The position numbers and the translations under genes are program-made. The notes below the pieces were generated by a model. That model was not told the origin of the DNA and did not search any database. It saw only the letters and a list, made by a program, of their open reading frames with translations. Below are positions 7,350-14,947 of a DNA stretch of 34,077 nucleotides, one piece after another; the stretch's first letter is position 1; each line of letters starts with the position of its first letter. Source of the DNA: a virus; IMG/VR virus record IMGVR_UViG_3300035665_000149, positions 1-34,077 of that record; one strand, written 5' to 3'.

Positions 7350-8294
7350 ATGGCTGACAAGTCTATATTTCAATTAACATCAGATGCCGTTAAATCTTTT
7401 TTTGAACAAAGAAAAAAAGAGGAAGCAGAGCGCAATCGTGTTAAAAATTATCAGGATTTAATGGAATATGCAGCACAGGCTACCGCTTCATTTCCTCAAA
7501 ATGTAAAAATAACTCCACTAGAAACTGCTGCCCCATATTATGGAAAAGATGTAAGTTCTCAGCTTAATGCTGCATCTCAATACGCTGAACAGCTTGCACA
7601 GCAACAGGCTCCAAGGGTAATTGTTAATCCTGAGTATTATAATTTAATCAGACAGCAAATTCCAGTTACTCAAGATTCTTTTTCTGGATATTCGCACGAC
7701 GAAAAAAGAATGGTGCTTCAGCCGCCACCAGAGATTCAAAAAACAATATCTTCTCTTTCTAATGCAAGAAGGCATTATGCAGGGTATGGAACAAAAGCTC
7801 AAACTGCTGATTATCTCTTGCCGGAAAATGCGCCGCAAGTGTTTAGAGATGTTGCCGAGCATGAGGCGTTTCATTCATTAGATAGGCAAATAAATTTTTT
7901 AGACAAAGATACTGAGGATGAGGGATATATGGCAACAAATGAGCATATCCCAACTGGACTTGCAAAAGTGCAAAGAGAACAGTTCGCAATGACTGGAAAA
8001 AGGTTTGAAAGCCCAAATGAGTTTAAGTCATTTATTGTAAATTTAGCGCAATCGCAAGATCCAGAAAAAACAATGTCTGGATTTACGGAAGAAGCAAAAA
8101 GGGCGCTTAGAACTCAAGTAAAAAACATTAGATCGGACATTCGGCTAATTCCATATTTTATGGACAATCCAGAAAAACTTGAAAGGTACGATTTTGGCGA
8201 AAGAATAAAATCAAAATTAAACTTTCTTGAAAAAAGCGCACAGTTAATTCCGGCGCTTGTGCAAGTTGACAACCGCTACAATTCTAACGTATGA
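7350..8294 (+). CDS. HExxH putative zinc metallopeptidase, head-region
   Basis: The 314-residue protein has a zincin motif HEAFH (His 171, Glu 172, His 175) in VAEHEAFHSLDRQ. A downstream EHIPTGLAKVQREQ block (197-211) supplies possible third ligands (Glu 198 or Glu 210). The N-terminal 90 residues are helical and charged; the C-terminal 100 are helical and basic. The position between portal and scaffold is where many phages keep a head-maturation protease, so cleavage of scaffold or capsid is a reasonable guess, but this is not an S14/S49/U35-type protease. It starts one base after the portal stop and overlaps the next gene by 4 bases. Codons are visibly more A/T-rich than in the portal or capsid gene. 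Confidence 0.6.
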   Translation: MADKSIFQLTSDAVKSFFEQRKKEEAERNRVKNYQDLMEYAAQATASFPQNVKITPLETAAPYYGKDVSSQLNAASQYAEQLAQQQAPRVIVNPEYYNLIRQQIPVTQDSFSGYSHDEKRMVLQPPPEIQKTISSLSNARRHYAGYGTKAQTADYLLPENAPQVFRDVAEHEAFHSLDRQINFLDKDTEDEGYMATNEHIPTGLAKVQREQFAMTGKRFESPNEFKSFIVNLAQSQDPEKTMSGFTEEAKRALRTQVKNIRSDIRLIPYFMDNPEKLERYDFGERIKSKLNFLEKSAQLIPALVQVDNRYNSNV

Positions 8295-8542
8295 CAGATA
8301 ATCAAAAAACAGCTTTTGGATTTTCAGGGAAAAACTTACTTTGGAGCGAGCTTTTGCTGCATTTAAACGAAATTCAGACAGCATTAACGCTTCAGGCTAT
8401 TGGTCAATCTTCCAAGGGAGAAGATAGAGTGCATCTATGTGGGCAAGCTGATGCTGTTAACTATGTTATATCATCTTTGATAAATATCAGACAAGAGGCT
8501 AGACAATTAAATGGCTTGACTCCTGAAAAAGATTTGGCATAA
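8291..8542 (+). CDS. 83-residue protein between protease-like and scaffold genes
   Basis: ATG 8291 overlaps the preceding stop as ATGA. The protein is helical, with a hydrophobic central segment (LLLHLNEIQTALTLQAIGQS) and a second helix (AVNYVISSLINIRQEARQLNG); it has no Cys pair beyond a single Cys at 'HLCGQ'. It shares the A/T-rich codon use of the gene before it. No family is recognised. Its position in the head module suggests an accessory assembly role, which is inference. Confidence 0.6.
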   Translation: MTDNQKTAFGFSGKNLLWSELLLHLNEIQTALTLQAIGQSSKGEDRVHLCGQADAVNYVISSLINIRQEARQLNGLTPEKDLA

Positions 8543-8568
8543 CGCCACTAACGGACCTTCCAGCGTTA
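8540..8568 (+). promoter_or_regulatory. Hairpin before the scaffold gene
   Basis: TAACGC (8540-8545, containing the stop of the previous gene) pairs with GCGTTA (8563-8568) around a 17-nt loop that has an internal GGA/TCC pair. There is no T-run, so a terminator is unlikely. It could affect mRNA stability between the two genes. Confidence 0.25.
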
Positions 8569-8605
8569 CTGGATTGAATTAAAAAGGGCTTGCTACCGTT
8601 ATAGC

Positions 8606-9607
8606 ATGAATAACACAAACACACAGCCTGACGCCGGGAGTCAGGAGGCAGACAGTACACCCGTTGCAAATAACCTCGGAAAGATTGACGAATACAGCCT
8701 AGCTGATTTTGTTAAATCTAATTTCCTAAACGAGGAGGAGGCGGCTCCAGCCAAAGAGGAGCAGCAGGCGGAACCTGAGGTCGAGACGGAAGAGACAGCG
8801 GAAGCTGAACCTGAAGTCAAAGCTCAAGCGGAAGCCGATCAGTCCACCGATGAAGAAGGTGAGCCTGAAGAGAGTTCTTTGAGCCGAGGCGTACAGAAGC
8901 GTATCAACAAGTTAGTTGCTGCGAAGAAGGCCGCTCAGGCGCAACTTGAAGAGAGAGAAGCCAGATTAGCGCAAATGGAGCGTGAGTTGCAGGCATTAAA
9001 GTCTGTTCCACAAACCAGTGCGCCAACCGTATCTGACGCTGTAGAGGCACTTGGTTCCGTCGAGGAAGTAAATTCCGAACTTCAGCGAGCATTATATGTG
9101 TTGGATTGGTGCGAAGATAATCCTGATGGTGGTGTAATTACTGACCCGCAAGGTAATCAGATTGAATTAGACAACCTACAGGTTCGCGACATGCGAAAGC
9201 TGGCTAGACGTAGAAAGGAAATTGAACTGCCGGCCAGGCTTCAATATTTGAACCAAAAGTCTCAAATAGAGCCAGTGCTAGCAGCCAAACATCCTTGGAT
9301 GCGTAAGCCGGAAAGCGAAGAATACAGGGTCGCCCAGCAAGTGCTGCGTGATTTCCCTGAAGTAAAGCGCCGCCCGGATCATATGCATCTGGTTGCCGCA
9401 TTGATTGAAGGGCTAAAGGTTTTTGCAGAACGAGATTCTGGAAAGGCTAAAGCCGCACCAATCAAACGAGCGCCAGCACAGCCAAGCGTCAAAGCTCCTC
9501 CTAAAGTTGATAAAGATGACTCTTCTCGCGCACAGAAGTCCTTCCTTAAGGATCCTTCAAGCAGAGATGGATTGAGTGACCTAGTAAAAGCAATGGGGTT
9601 TGTGTAA
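8606..9607 (+). CDS. Capsid scaffold protein
   Basis: The 333-residue protein lies just before the major capsid gene, as scaffolds do. Residues about 43-90 are very rich in Glu/Ala/Gln (acidic, likely disordered), 92-132 form a charged coiled coil (SRGVQKRINKLVAAKKAAQA and EEREARLAQMERELQALK) and the C-terminal 60 residues are Lys/Pro-rich, with a basic patch (KAKAAPIKRAPAQPSVKAPP) that could contact the capsid lattice. The protein would form the internal core and be lost or cleaved on maturation. Start ATG 8606 has no SD. There is no sign of fusion to a protease. The role comes from composition and position, not from a catalytic motif. Confidence 0.75.
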   Translation: MNNTNTQPDAGSQEADSTPVANNLGKIDEYSLADFVKSNFLNEEEAAPAKEEQQAEPEVETEETAEAEPEVKAQAEADQSTDEEGEPEESSLSRGVQKRINKLVAAKKAAQAQLEEREARLAQMERELQALKSVPQTSAPTVSDAVEALGSVEEVNSELQRALYVLDWCEDNPDGGVITDPQGNQIELDNLQVRDMRKLARRRKEIELPARLQYLNQKSQIEPVLAAKHPWMRKPESEEYRVAQQVLRDFPEVKRRPDHMHLVAALIEGLKVFAERDSGKAKAAPIKRAPAQPSVKAPPKVDKDDSSRAQKSFLKDPSSRDGLSDLVKAMGFV

Positions 9608-9648
9608 GCCCCTTCAATTCAACAACCCAACTCAACTTATTTAGTATT

Positions 9649-10701
9649 ATGGCACTTCTAACTGAACCTAATCTTAGCGGTCGCGGTAAACGCGAAGACC
9701 TGATGGACATGATTGCGCTTGTCGATGCAAAAGACACGCCGTTCACGTCGATGGCCCGTAAGGGCAGCAAGCCCGGAAACATGTTTTTCCGCTGGCAGGC
9801 AGACAGCAATCCTGCTCCCCAAGTGGGCGGCACGGTTGACGGCACGGACGTTAGCTCGTACACCAACTGGGACGTGGGCTATCGCGCCGAGCTGGCCAAC
9901 TACGCTCAGGTATTCCGTATGCCTGCTGTGCGTGTGTCCAAGCTGTCTACTGACATTGCTCAGGTGGCAGGCGTGCGCGACGAACTGGCGTATAACGTCA
10001 GCAAGTCCATCCTTCAGTGCAAGCGTTCGATTGAGACGACTCTCTGCTCGAACCAGACTGCACAGCAGGACAACGGCTCCGTTCCTTACCTTACGGCTGG
10101 GATCCAGACTTGGATCAGCACCGCAGGAACCGGGACGCCTACCGTTGGCGACATTCCTTCACAGTTCCGCACTCCTTCCGACTCAATCCTCACTGGTGCA
10201 TCCAGCGGGTTGACTGACACGGCAGTGCAGGGCTTGCTCAAGAGCATCTACAACCAGACTGGCCAGTACCGCTCGTTCGATGCCATCGTTGGCACCGACC
10301 TCAAGCGTGCGTTCACCAGCCTGCTTGGCACGACTCAGTTGACCACGACATCCACCAGTGGAGTTCTGGCTGCTGGCGCAACCAAGGTGCAGACCTTCCA
10401 GCGTGACGCTGCTGCTGAGACCTACATCCAGTCCGTGGACGTGTTCCAAGGTGACTTCGGTACGGTTAAGCTCCACCCCACGGTGTTCCTCGGCACGATC
10501 AGCTCCGGCTCGTGGACGGTTACCCCGTACAAGGGTCTTGTCCTGAACATGGACTTGATCGAAGTCCGCTACGGCGGAAACGTAGCCGCTGTGCAATCGC
10601 TGCCTGACTTCGGTGGCGGTCCTGCTCGCGTCGTAGAAGCCGTCTGCGGTCTTGTTGTCGGGAACCCATTGGGTCTTGGCAAGTTTGACTTCAGCTCGTA
10701 G
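9649..10701 (+). CDS. Major capsid protein, SU10/DUF5309 type
   Basis: The 350-residue protein follows the scaffold gene. Its N-terminus contains GKREDLMDMIALVDAKDTPF and a run FFRWQAD..., followed by the DVGYRAELANYAQVFRMPAV segment, all typical of the SU10-type (DUF5309) HK97-fold capsid proteins. Later parts (YRSFDAIVGTDLKRAFTSLL, GDFGTVKLHPTVFLG, DLIEVRYGGN) fit the family's P-domain and C-terminal region. The GC-richer, strongly biased codon use fits a highly expressed gene. The start ATG follows CTTATTTAGTATT with no SD. It is followed by a 236-base structured region before the next gene. Confidence 0.9.
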   Translation: MALLTEPNLSGRGKREDLMDMIALVDAKDTPFTSMARKGSKPGNMFFRWQADSNPAPQVGGTVDGTDVSSYTNWDVGYRAELANYAQVFRMPAVRVSKLSTDIAQVAGVRDELAYNVSKSILQCKRSIETTLCSNQTAQQDNGSVPYLTAGIQTWISTAGTGTPTVGDIPSQFRTPSDSILTGASSGLTDTAVQGLLKSIYNQTGQYRSFDAIVGTDLKRAFTSLLGTTQLTTTSTSGVLAAGATKVQTFQRDAAAETYIQSVDVFQGDFGTVKLHPTVFLGTISSGSWTVTPYKGLVLNMDLIEVRYGGNVAAVQSLPDFGGGPARVVEAVCGLVVGNPLGLGKFDFSS

Positions 10702-10710
10702 GCCTTCTGA

Positions 10711-10935
10711 GCGACACCTGCCATTACGCGACTGAGGTTGCGTTTCTCGAAGTGGTGTATGTGACCGTTCCCGCAGTATACTAGGACGGATCGAACGCCG
10801 GAAGCCCGCTAGGCGTGACACTCTGGAGAGACAGAGATAATTTTGCGACACCTGCCATTCTGTGTAACGGAATGCATGGTCTGGGAATTCCCAGACGACG
10901 AGTGGTGTGACTGCTCGGAGAGTGAGAGCACCATT
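10711..10935 (+). ncRNA. Tandem structured element downstream of the capsid gene
   Basis: There are two related units. The 15-nt sequence GCGACACCTGCCATT occurs at 10711-10725 and 10845-10859. In each unit ACACC can pair with a downstream GGTGT (10714-10718/10754-10758 and the equivalent 10848-10852/10904-10908). Unit 1 has the stem ACGCGAC-TGAG-GTTGCGT (10726-10743) and ACGCC/GGCGT (10795-10799/10812-10816). Unit 2 has CATTCT/GGAATG (10856-10874) and a perfect palindrome (10879-10896). Both end in a hairpin with GGAGAG in the loop: CTCT/AGAG in unit 1 and TGCTC/GAGCA in unit 2, followed by ATTTT. A processing site, attenuator or translation-control element is possible. Confidence 0.55.
10879..10896. 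repeat. Perfect 18-bp palindrome
   Basis: GTCTGGGAATTCCCAGAC reads the same on both strands. As RNA it makes a 7-bp stem with an AATT loop. It lies in unit 2 of the element downstream of the capsid gene. It could be a hairpin, or an operator for a dimeric protein. Confidence 0.6.
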
Positions 10936-10937
10936 TT

Positions 10938-11285
10938 ATGATTGATATCGACCCTAGTCTAATTCCTGCAATGGAAGCTGAGTTCCGTCGCGGCTGGCAA
11001 ATGAATCGTATTCAAGCGGAGATTGACTCCAAGAACTCTGCCAAGTTTACAAAGATGCGCCACAAGTCGATTGATGGCATTGGCCAGAAGGTTGGCAGCA
11101 TTCCTGGACAAGCGTACCACTTTTGGGGGCAGAAGCTCGGATACCAATGTTGGGATGACGAAAAGTTTCTTGCTGAATTCTGGAGAGATAATCCTCAGTG
11201 CAAAGTTAATTCTGGTGGTACAAAAGAAATTAGTGTAGGTTGGGTTCCATCCACTAACGTAAGATCCCGCACCGTTTACGCATGA
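10938..11285 (+). CDS. 115-residue protein after the capsid gene
   Basis: ATG 10938 opens directly after the ATTTT that ends the structured element. The protein begins MIDIDPSLIPAMEAEFRRGW, has a helical N-terminus, and a central segment (IPGQAYHFWGQKLGYQCWDD) that is aromatic-rich and looks conserved. It has two Cys. It overlaps the adaptor gene start by 4 bases (ATGA). Small genes at this position in related phages are usually head-associated, but the function is not recognised. Confidence 0.65.
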   Translation: MIDIDPSLIPAMEAEFRRGWQMNRIQAEIDSKNSAKFTKMRHKSIDGIGQKVGSIPGQAYHFWGQKLGYQCWDDEKFLAEFWRDNPQCKVNSGGTKEISVGWVPSTNVRSRTVYA

Positions 11286-12472
11286 AGACAGTCCCATTTA
11301 GCGATATCCTTGCAGAAGTCTGTCAGCTTATTGGGCTAGACCGCACAACGCTAAATGAAAAGAGCTTTGGGGCTATTCGCGACTTCACGTCACGTCGCAT
11401 TGGCACGATCTGGGATCGCGAGGAATGGCCGGACACCAATAGGTTTTTGCGCACCTTCCCCGGCAATCCGATTCAGTCAATTGAGTTTATTGATTTGCCG
11501 CCACTGACAACGGAACTTGACGATATTCTTACCACGGAAAATAACATTGATCTATGGGTGCAGACCTCGGCAAACACTCAAGATTTGCGGCTTACTTTAG
11601 ACACTAACTTTCCAAGAATCTACGCTGAAGATTTTTCAAACGACGCCTTTCGTCTTGATACCATAGCATCTACAGCAATTAGTTTTCAGAACCCATTTTA
11701 CTACAATTTTAATGGGCAACTTGAAAGTGTAGCAGACATTAAGTCGATGTCTGATTATGAAACTGCACAAGACGAAATAGGAAATTATATTTATCAAGTT
11801 GTTATTTCGCTGCCATACGGATCAACTGTTAGTTTTCCGCTATATCAAGGACCGAATGGCAAGCTGACAACTACGATTGTTTTTGAGAAAAACCCCAAAA
11901 GAATTGTTGAGCTTCCAACAAATTCATTACAGGGCTTGTCTGCATGGAATGTAGATCCAAGAATTACTACTCGATCTGTGCCAGTAGACTTTATGGTTGA
12001 GGATTTAACCAATCCCCAAAAGGAAGAAACCACTTATTTAAACTTTCTGCAAAATGGAGAAAAGTACATCCAATATAGGATGAACGCAGAAAGACTTTTT
12101 GGAGTAGAATTTAATTTTGGCCAAGTTTATTTTGAGAAAGCTCAAGTATACTACGACACGCTTCAGGGATCTTCTAGTTATAGTTCATTTTCTATAACAT
12201 CTGGAACTGCTGGAGATTTTTGGAACTGCATTTCTCCAACAGCAAGTGATCCAGAACCTCAAAGTTTATTTTGGCAAAGAGTAACCATTCCATATCGGTT
12301 TAAAGACTACTTGGTTAATGGAGTGAGCGCAGATTTCTTAAAGTCTGAAGGCAGAGCAGATGAAGCTGTGGCGTTGGATCAACTGGCCGAGATGGCTGTG
12401 CAGCAGCAAATTGACGTGTTGATTAGACAGCAGGGTCAGAATCAAAAGCTGAACATGGCTTACACTTACTAG
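11282..12472 (+). CDS. Head-tail adaptor / tail-tubular-A-like protein
   Basis: The 396-residue protein starts at ATG 11282, inside the end of the previous gene. The N-terminus (MKTVPFSDILAEVCQLIGLD, followed by DFTSRRIGTIWDREEWP) and the C-terminal helical segment (IPYRFKDYLVNGVSADFLKS, then ADEAVALDQLAEMAVQQQID) match the adaptor / tail tubular protein A pattern of podovirus-like phages, in which a helical bundle contacts the portal. The middle is beta-rich. It would join the portal ring to the tail. Position after the capsid gene supports this. The family assignment is by resemblance only. The C-terminal half is more A/T-rich than the capsid gene. Confidence 0.65.
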   Translation: MKTVPFSDILAEVCQLIGLDRTTLNEKSFGAIRDFTSRRIGTIWDREEWPDTNRFLRTFPGNPIQSIEFIDLPPLTTELDDILTTENNIDLWVQTSANTQDLRLTLDTNFPRIYAEDFSNDAFRLDTIASTAISFQNPFYYNFNGQLESVADIKSMSDYETAQDEIGNYIYQVVISLPYGSTVSFPLYQGPNGKLTTTIVFEKNPKRIVELPTNSLQGLSAWNVDPRITTRSVPVDFMVEDLTNPQKEETTYLNFLQNGEKYIQYRMNAERLFGVEFNFGQVYFEKAQVYYDTLQGSSSYSSFSITSGTAGDFWNCISPTASDPEPQSLFWQRVTIPYRFKDYLVNGVSADFLKSEGRADEAVALDQLAEMAVQQQIDVLIRQQGQNQKLNMAYTY

Positions 12473-12473
12473 T

Positions 12474-12683
12474 ATGATTGGCAAATTCCTTACACGAAGA
12501 AACGGGACTGAGGCCGCGCCGGGGGTAAAGATTGTTGCTCGTATTGGAGTAAAGGGCGATAAACACACTTTTAGATTTCGCAAACAAGCGTACAATCCAA
12601 CTCCTGTATTAGAAGATCGAATATTGACTGAGTCAGGAGACTATCTTAACAACGAAGCAAGCGAACGCATCACCACTGGTTAA
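12474..12683 (+). CDS. 69-residue basic protein, unknown
   Basis: ATG 12474 begins two bases after the adaptor stop (TAGT-ATG). The protein (MIGKFLTRRNGTEAAPGVKI...) is basic and probably beta-rich, with no Cys and no membrane span. It ends two bases before the fibre gene. It could be a small tail or head completion component by position, but no family is recognised. Confidence 0.6.
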   Translation: MIGKFLTRRNGTEAAPGVKIVARIGVKGDKHTFRFRKQAYNPTPVLEDRILTESGDYLNNEASERITTG

Positions 12684-12685
12684 TT

Positions 12686-14944
12686 ATGGGCATCAGAATT
12701 ACAGACTTAGCCTCGGCCTCAACGGTTGGCTTAACAGACACACTTGTACTTGTTCAGGCTGGAGACACTAAAAAGTGTGAAGTCTCGCAGGTTAAAACGC
12801 TCAACGCATCAGAGATTGTCAGCGGCACTCTTGGTGTAGCCAGGCTGCCTGTTGTTCCAGTTTCGCTTGGTGGCACAGGATCGGTGGACGCTACGTCTGC
12901 GGTTGCCGCACTTGGCGCACAGCCTGCGCTTACTTCGAGCGCTCCGGCTGCGATTGTGCAAGGTGGCACAGGAGCGACTACAGCAGTGGCTGCACTGGAT
13001 GCACTTGGTGGGATTACCTCTGCTGTGGTGCCGTCGCTAGTGACCGCTCAATTGTCTGCGTACACGCTTCTGACGCAATCGGCTGCTTACCAAAACAGCG
13101 AACAAGTTCTTGCGCTTGCTTCTGGTCAAATCGCAGCCATTACTCCCGCGTCTATTGGAGCCTTGCCAACGGAAGCCGCTTCTGGTTTTGCCACAACTGC
13201 TCAAGTTGTTGGGATTGCAAACACAGCTCAATTAGCAGCATTTCAAGACAGCGCACAAGTCCAAGCGTTAACCGTATCGCAACTTAGCGCAATTAGTATT
13301 ACTGCCGGGGCGGGGCTTGTAGGCGGAGGACCATTGTCCAGTAGCAGCATTATTGCGCTTGAAACAACTGGAGTTTCGGCAGGCACATTTGGAACAGCTA
13401 TCAGTGTGGCGCAGTTTACGGTTAACGACAAAGGTCAGATCACAAATGCCACGAATGTTGGCATATCTGGGACTGCTGGAGGAACGGTTGTATCTGTCGG
13501 CGCAACATCTTCCACGCTGGCAATTTCAAACAGCCCTGTAACTTATTCTGGGGCGCTACAGCTTGAGTTGTCTACTACTGGCGTGCCTGCAATCACAGCA
13601 GGATCAAGCACGCAGTCAGCAGTTATCACAGTTGACGCTTACGGTCGAGTGACGGCCCTTGAGACGCAGGCAATACAATCACTTTCTCCAAGCGGAGTTG
13701 TTTCTGGATCTTACGGTCATCCTGAGCGTGTTGCTCAGTTTACGGTAGATACAAATGGAATTATTACTGGCGCAACCGAGGCTGCTATAGCCATTCCTGC
13801 TGCCGCCGTAAGTGGGTTGGCTGCTTCTGCCACCAGTGACACGACTAATGCTGGCAACATTATTACTGGCACACTAAGCTCTGCAAGAATCTCGGTGCTG
13901 GCATCTTCTCAGATTTCTGGCATTTCAGCAGCACAGGTTTCAAGTGGGATTACGTCGGCACAGGTAACGGGACTTTCTGCTTCGCAAGTAGGATCTGGCA
14001 TCACATCTGCGCAAGTTACAGGTATAACAGCAGCGCAGGTAGGAACTGGTATTACATCTGCGCAAATTGCAGGAATAAGCGCAGCTCAAGTTGCCACTGG
14101 CATTACGTCAGCGCAAATCACAGGCTTATCTGCCGCTCAGGTTGGAACTGGAATTACGTCTGCTCAGATTAATACGCTTCCAGCAACCAAAATTGCCACA
14201 GGTATCACATCAGCGCAAATAACAGGTTTATCTGCTGCACAAGTTGGAACAGGTATTACATCAGCGCAAATCAATACACTTCCAGTAGCTAAAATTAGCG
14301 GGCTTGCAACATCGGCTACAACGGACACAACAAACGCTACTAATATTACCACTGGAACACTTGCTTCTGCCAGAGTTGGGACAGGATTAACATCAGCGCA
14401 AATTGTTGGGTTATCAGCAGCTCAAATTAGCACGGGAATTACTTCCGCACAAATAACTGGAATTAGTGTTACTCAAGTTGGTTCGCTTGGAACTGGCGTA
14501 TCTACATTTTTACAAACTCCATCAAGCGCAAATCTTCTTTCTGCTGTAACTGACGAAAGTGGAACTGGAACACTTGTATTTTCCACATCTCCGACAATTG
14601 CTGCACCTACAATCAACGGCTATACGGAGGGCACTGTTGCGCAGGGAACGGTTGGAGCAACGGCAACGCTAGCCATTACGGCAGGCACGGTTATTACGGC
14701 AACGCTTACATCTGCGACACCTTGCACATTCACAATGCCAGCAGTTGGAGTTGGAAAGTCGTTTGCAGTGTACCTTAAGCAGCCTGCCACTGGCACTGCA
14801 ACAACAGCTACGTTTACAGGAGTTAAATGGGCATCTGAAGTGGCTCCAACAATTACAGCAGCACTTGGAAAAATGGATATTCTTTCATTTACTTCTGACG
14901 GAGTAAATTGGTATGGCTCATTTATTCAAAACTTTACTTATTAA
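12686..14944 (+). CDS. Long repetitive tail fibre, copy 1
   Basis: The 752-residue protein is Ala/Thr/Ser/Gly/Ile-rich and low in Cys and Trp, as in trimeric fibres. The N-terminus (MGIRITDLASASTVGLTDTL) is a likely attachment domain also common in phage fibre/spike proteins. Residues about 421-600 hold a 17-residue repeat, GITSAQ[V/I]TGLSAAQVGT-like, in at least seven consecutive copies and two more after a short spacer. The C-terminal about 130 residues lack the repeat and look globular (LAITAGTVITATLTSATPCT, FAVYLKQ); they may be the receptor-binding or capping domain. It shares the IAAITPASIGA motif with the fibre at 16108, so the two are paralogues. It acts outside the cell in host attachment. 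Confidence 0.8.
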   Translation: MGIRITDLASASTVGLTDTLVLVQAGDTKKCEVSQVKTLNASEIVSGTLGVARLPVVPVSLGGTGSVDATSAVAALGAQPALTSSAPAAIVQGGTGATTAVAALDALGGITSAVVPSLVTAQLSAYTLLTQSAAYQNSEQVLALASGQIAAITPASIGALPTEAASGFATTAQVVGIANTAQLAAFQDSAQVQALTVSQLSAISITAGAGLVGGGPLSSSSIIALETTGVSAGTFGTAISVAQFTVNDKGQITNATNVGISGTAGGTVVSVGATSSTLAISNSPVTYSGALQLELSTTGVPAITAGSSTQSAVITVDAYGRVTALETQAIQSLSPSGVVSGSYGHPERVAQFTVDTNGIITGATEAAIAIPAAAVSGLAASATSDTTNAGNIITGTLSSARISVLASSQISGISAAQVSSGITSAQVTGLSASQVGSGITSAQVTGITAAQVGTGITSAQIAGISAAQVATGITSAQITGLSAAQVGTGITSAQINTLPATKIATGITSAQITGLSAAQVGTGITSAQINTLPVAKISGLATSATTDTTNATNITTGTLASARVGTGLTSAQIVGLSAAQISTGITSAQITGISVTQVGSLGTGVSTFLQTPSSANLLSAVTDESGTGTLVFSTSPTIAAPTINGYTEGTVAQGTVGATATLAITAGTVITATLTSATPCTFTMPAVGVGKSFAVYLKQPATGTATTATFTGVKWASEVAPTITAALGKMDILSFTSDGVNWYGSFIQNFTY
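13946..14302 (+). repeat. 51-bp coding tandem repeats in fibre copy 1
   Basis: Seven consecutive degenerate units of 51 bases (17 codons) begin with GITSAQ[V/I] and mostly end in QVGT or KIAT. The units are similar in protein but silently divergent in DNA, so they are old or under drift. Two further units lie at 14384-14485. Confidence 0.8.
14384..14485 (+). repeat. Second block of 51-bp fibre repeats
   Basis: Two units of the same 17-residue repeat (GLTSAQIVGLSAAQIST and GITSAQITGISVTQVGS), separated from the first block by a linker ending LASARVGT. Confidence 0.75.
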
Positions 14945-14947
14945 AAT

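Noticed and set aside
8574-8604. Sigma-70-like promoter before the scaffold gene (TTGAAT ... TTATAG)
   Set aside because: The spacing is 19 bases and the -10 abuts the start codon; too weak to report.
10755-10816. tRNA-like T-arm sequence (GGATCGAACGCC)
   Set aside because: No matching acceptor stem, anticodon arm or complete cloverleaf can be drawn.
10821-10930. GGAGAG hairpins resembling glycine riboswitch segments
   Set aside because: Glycine riboswitches need CACCGAAG and CUCAGG..AAAGGAC-type segments, which are not present; only the GGAGAG is shared.
13946-14485. Tandem repeats as a CRISPR array
   Set aside because: The 51-base repeats are in frame inside a fibre gene, without spacers between identical direct repeats.
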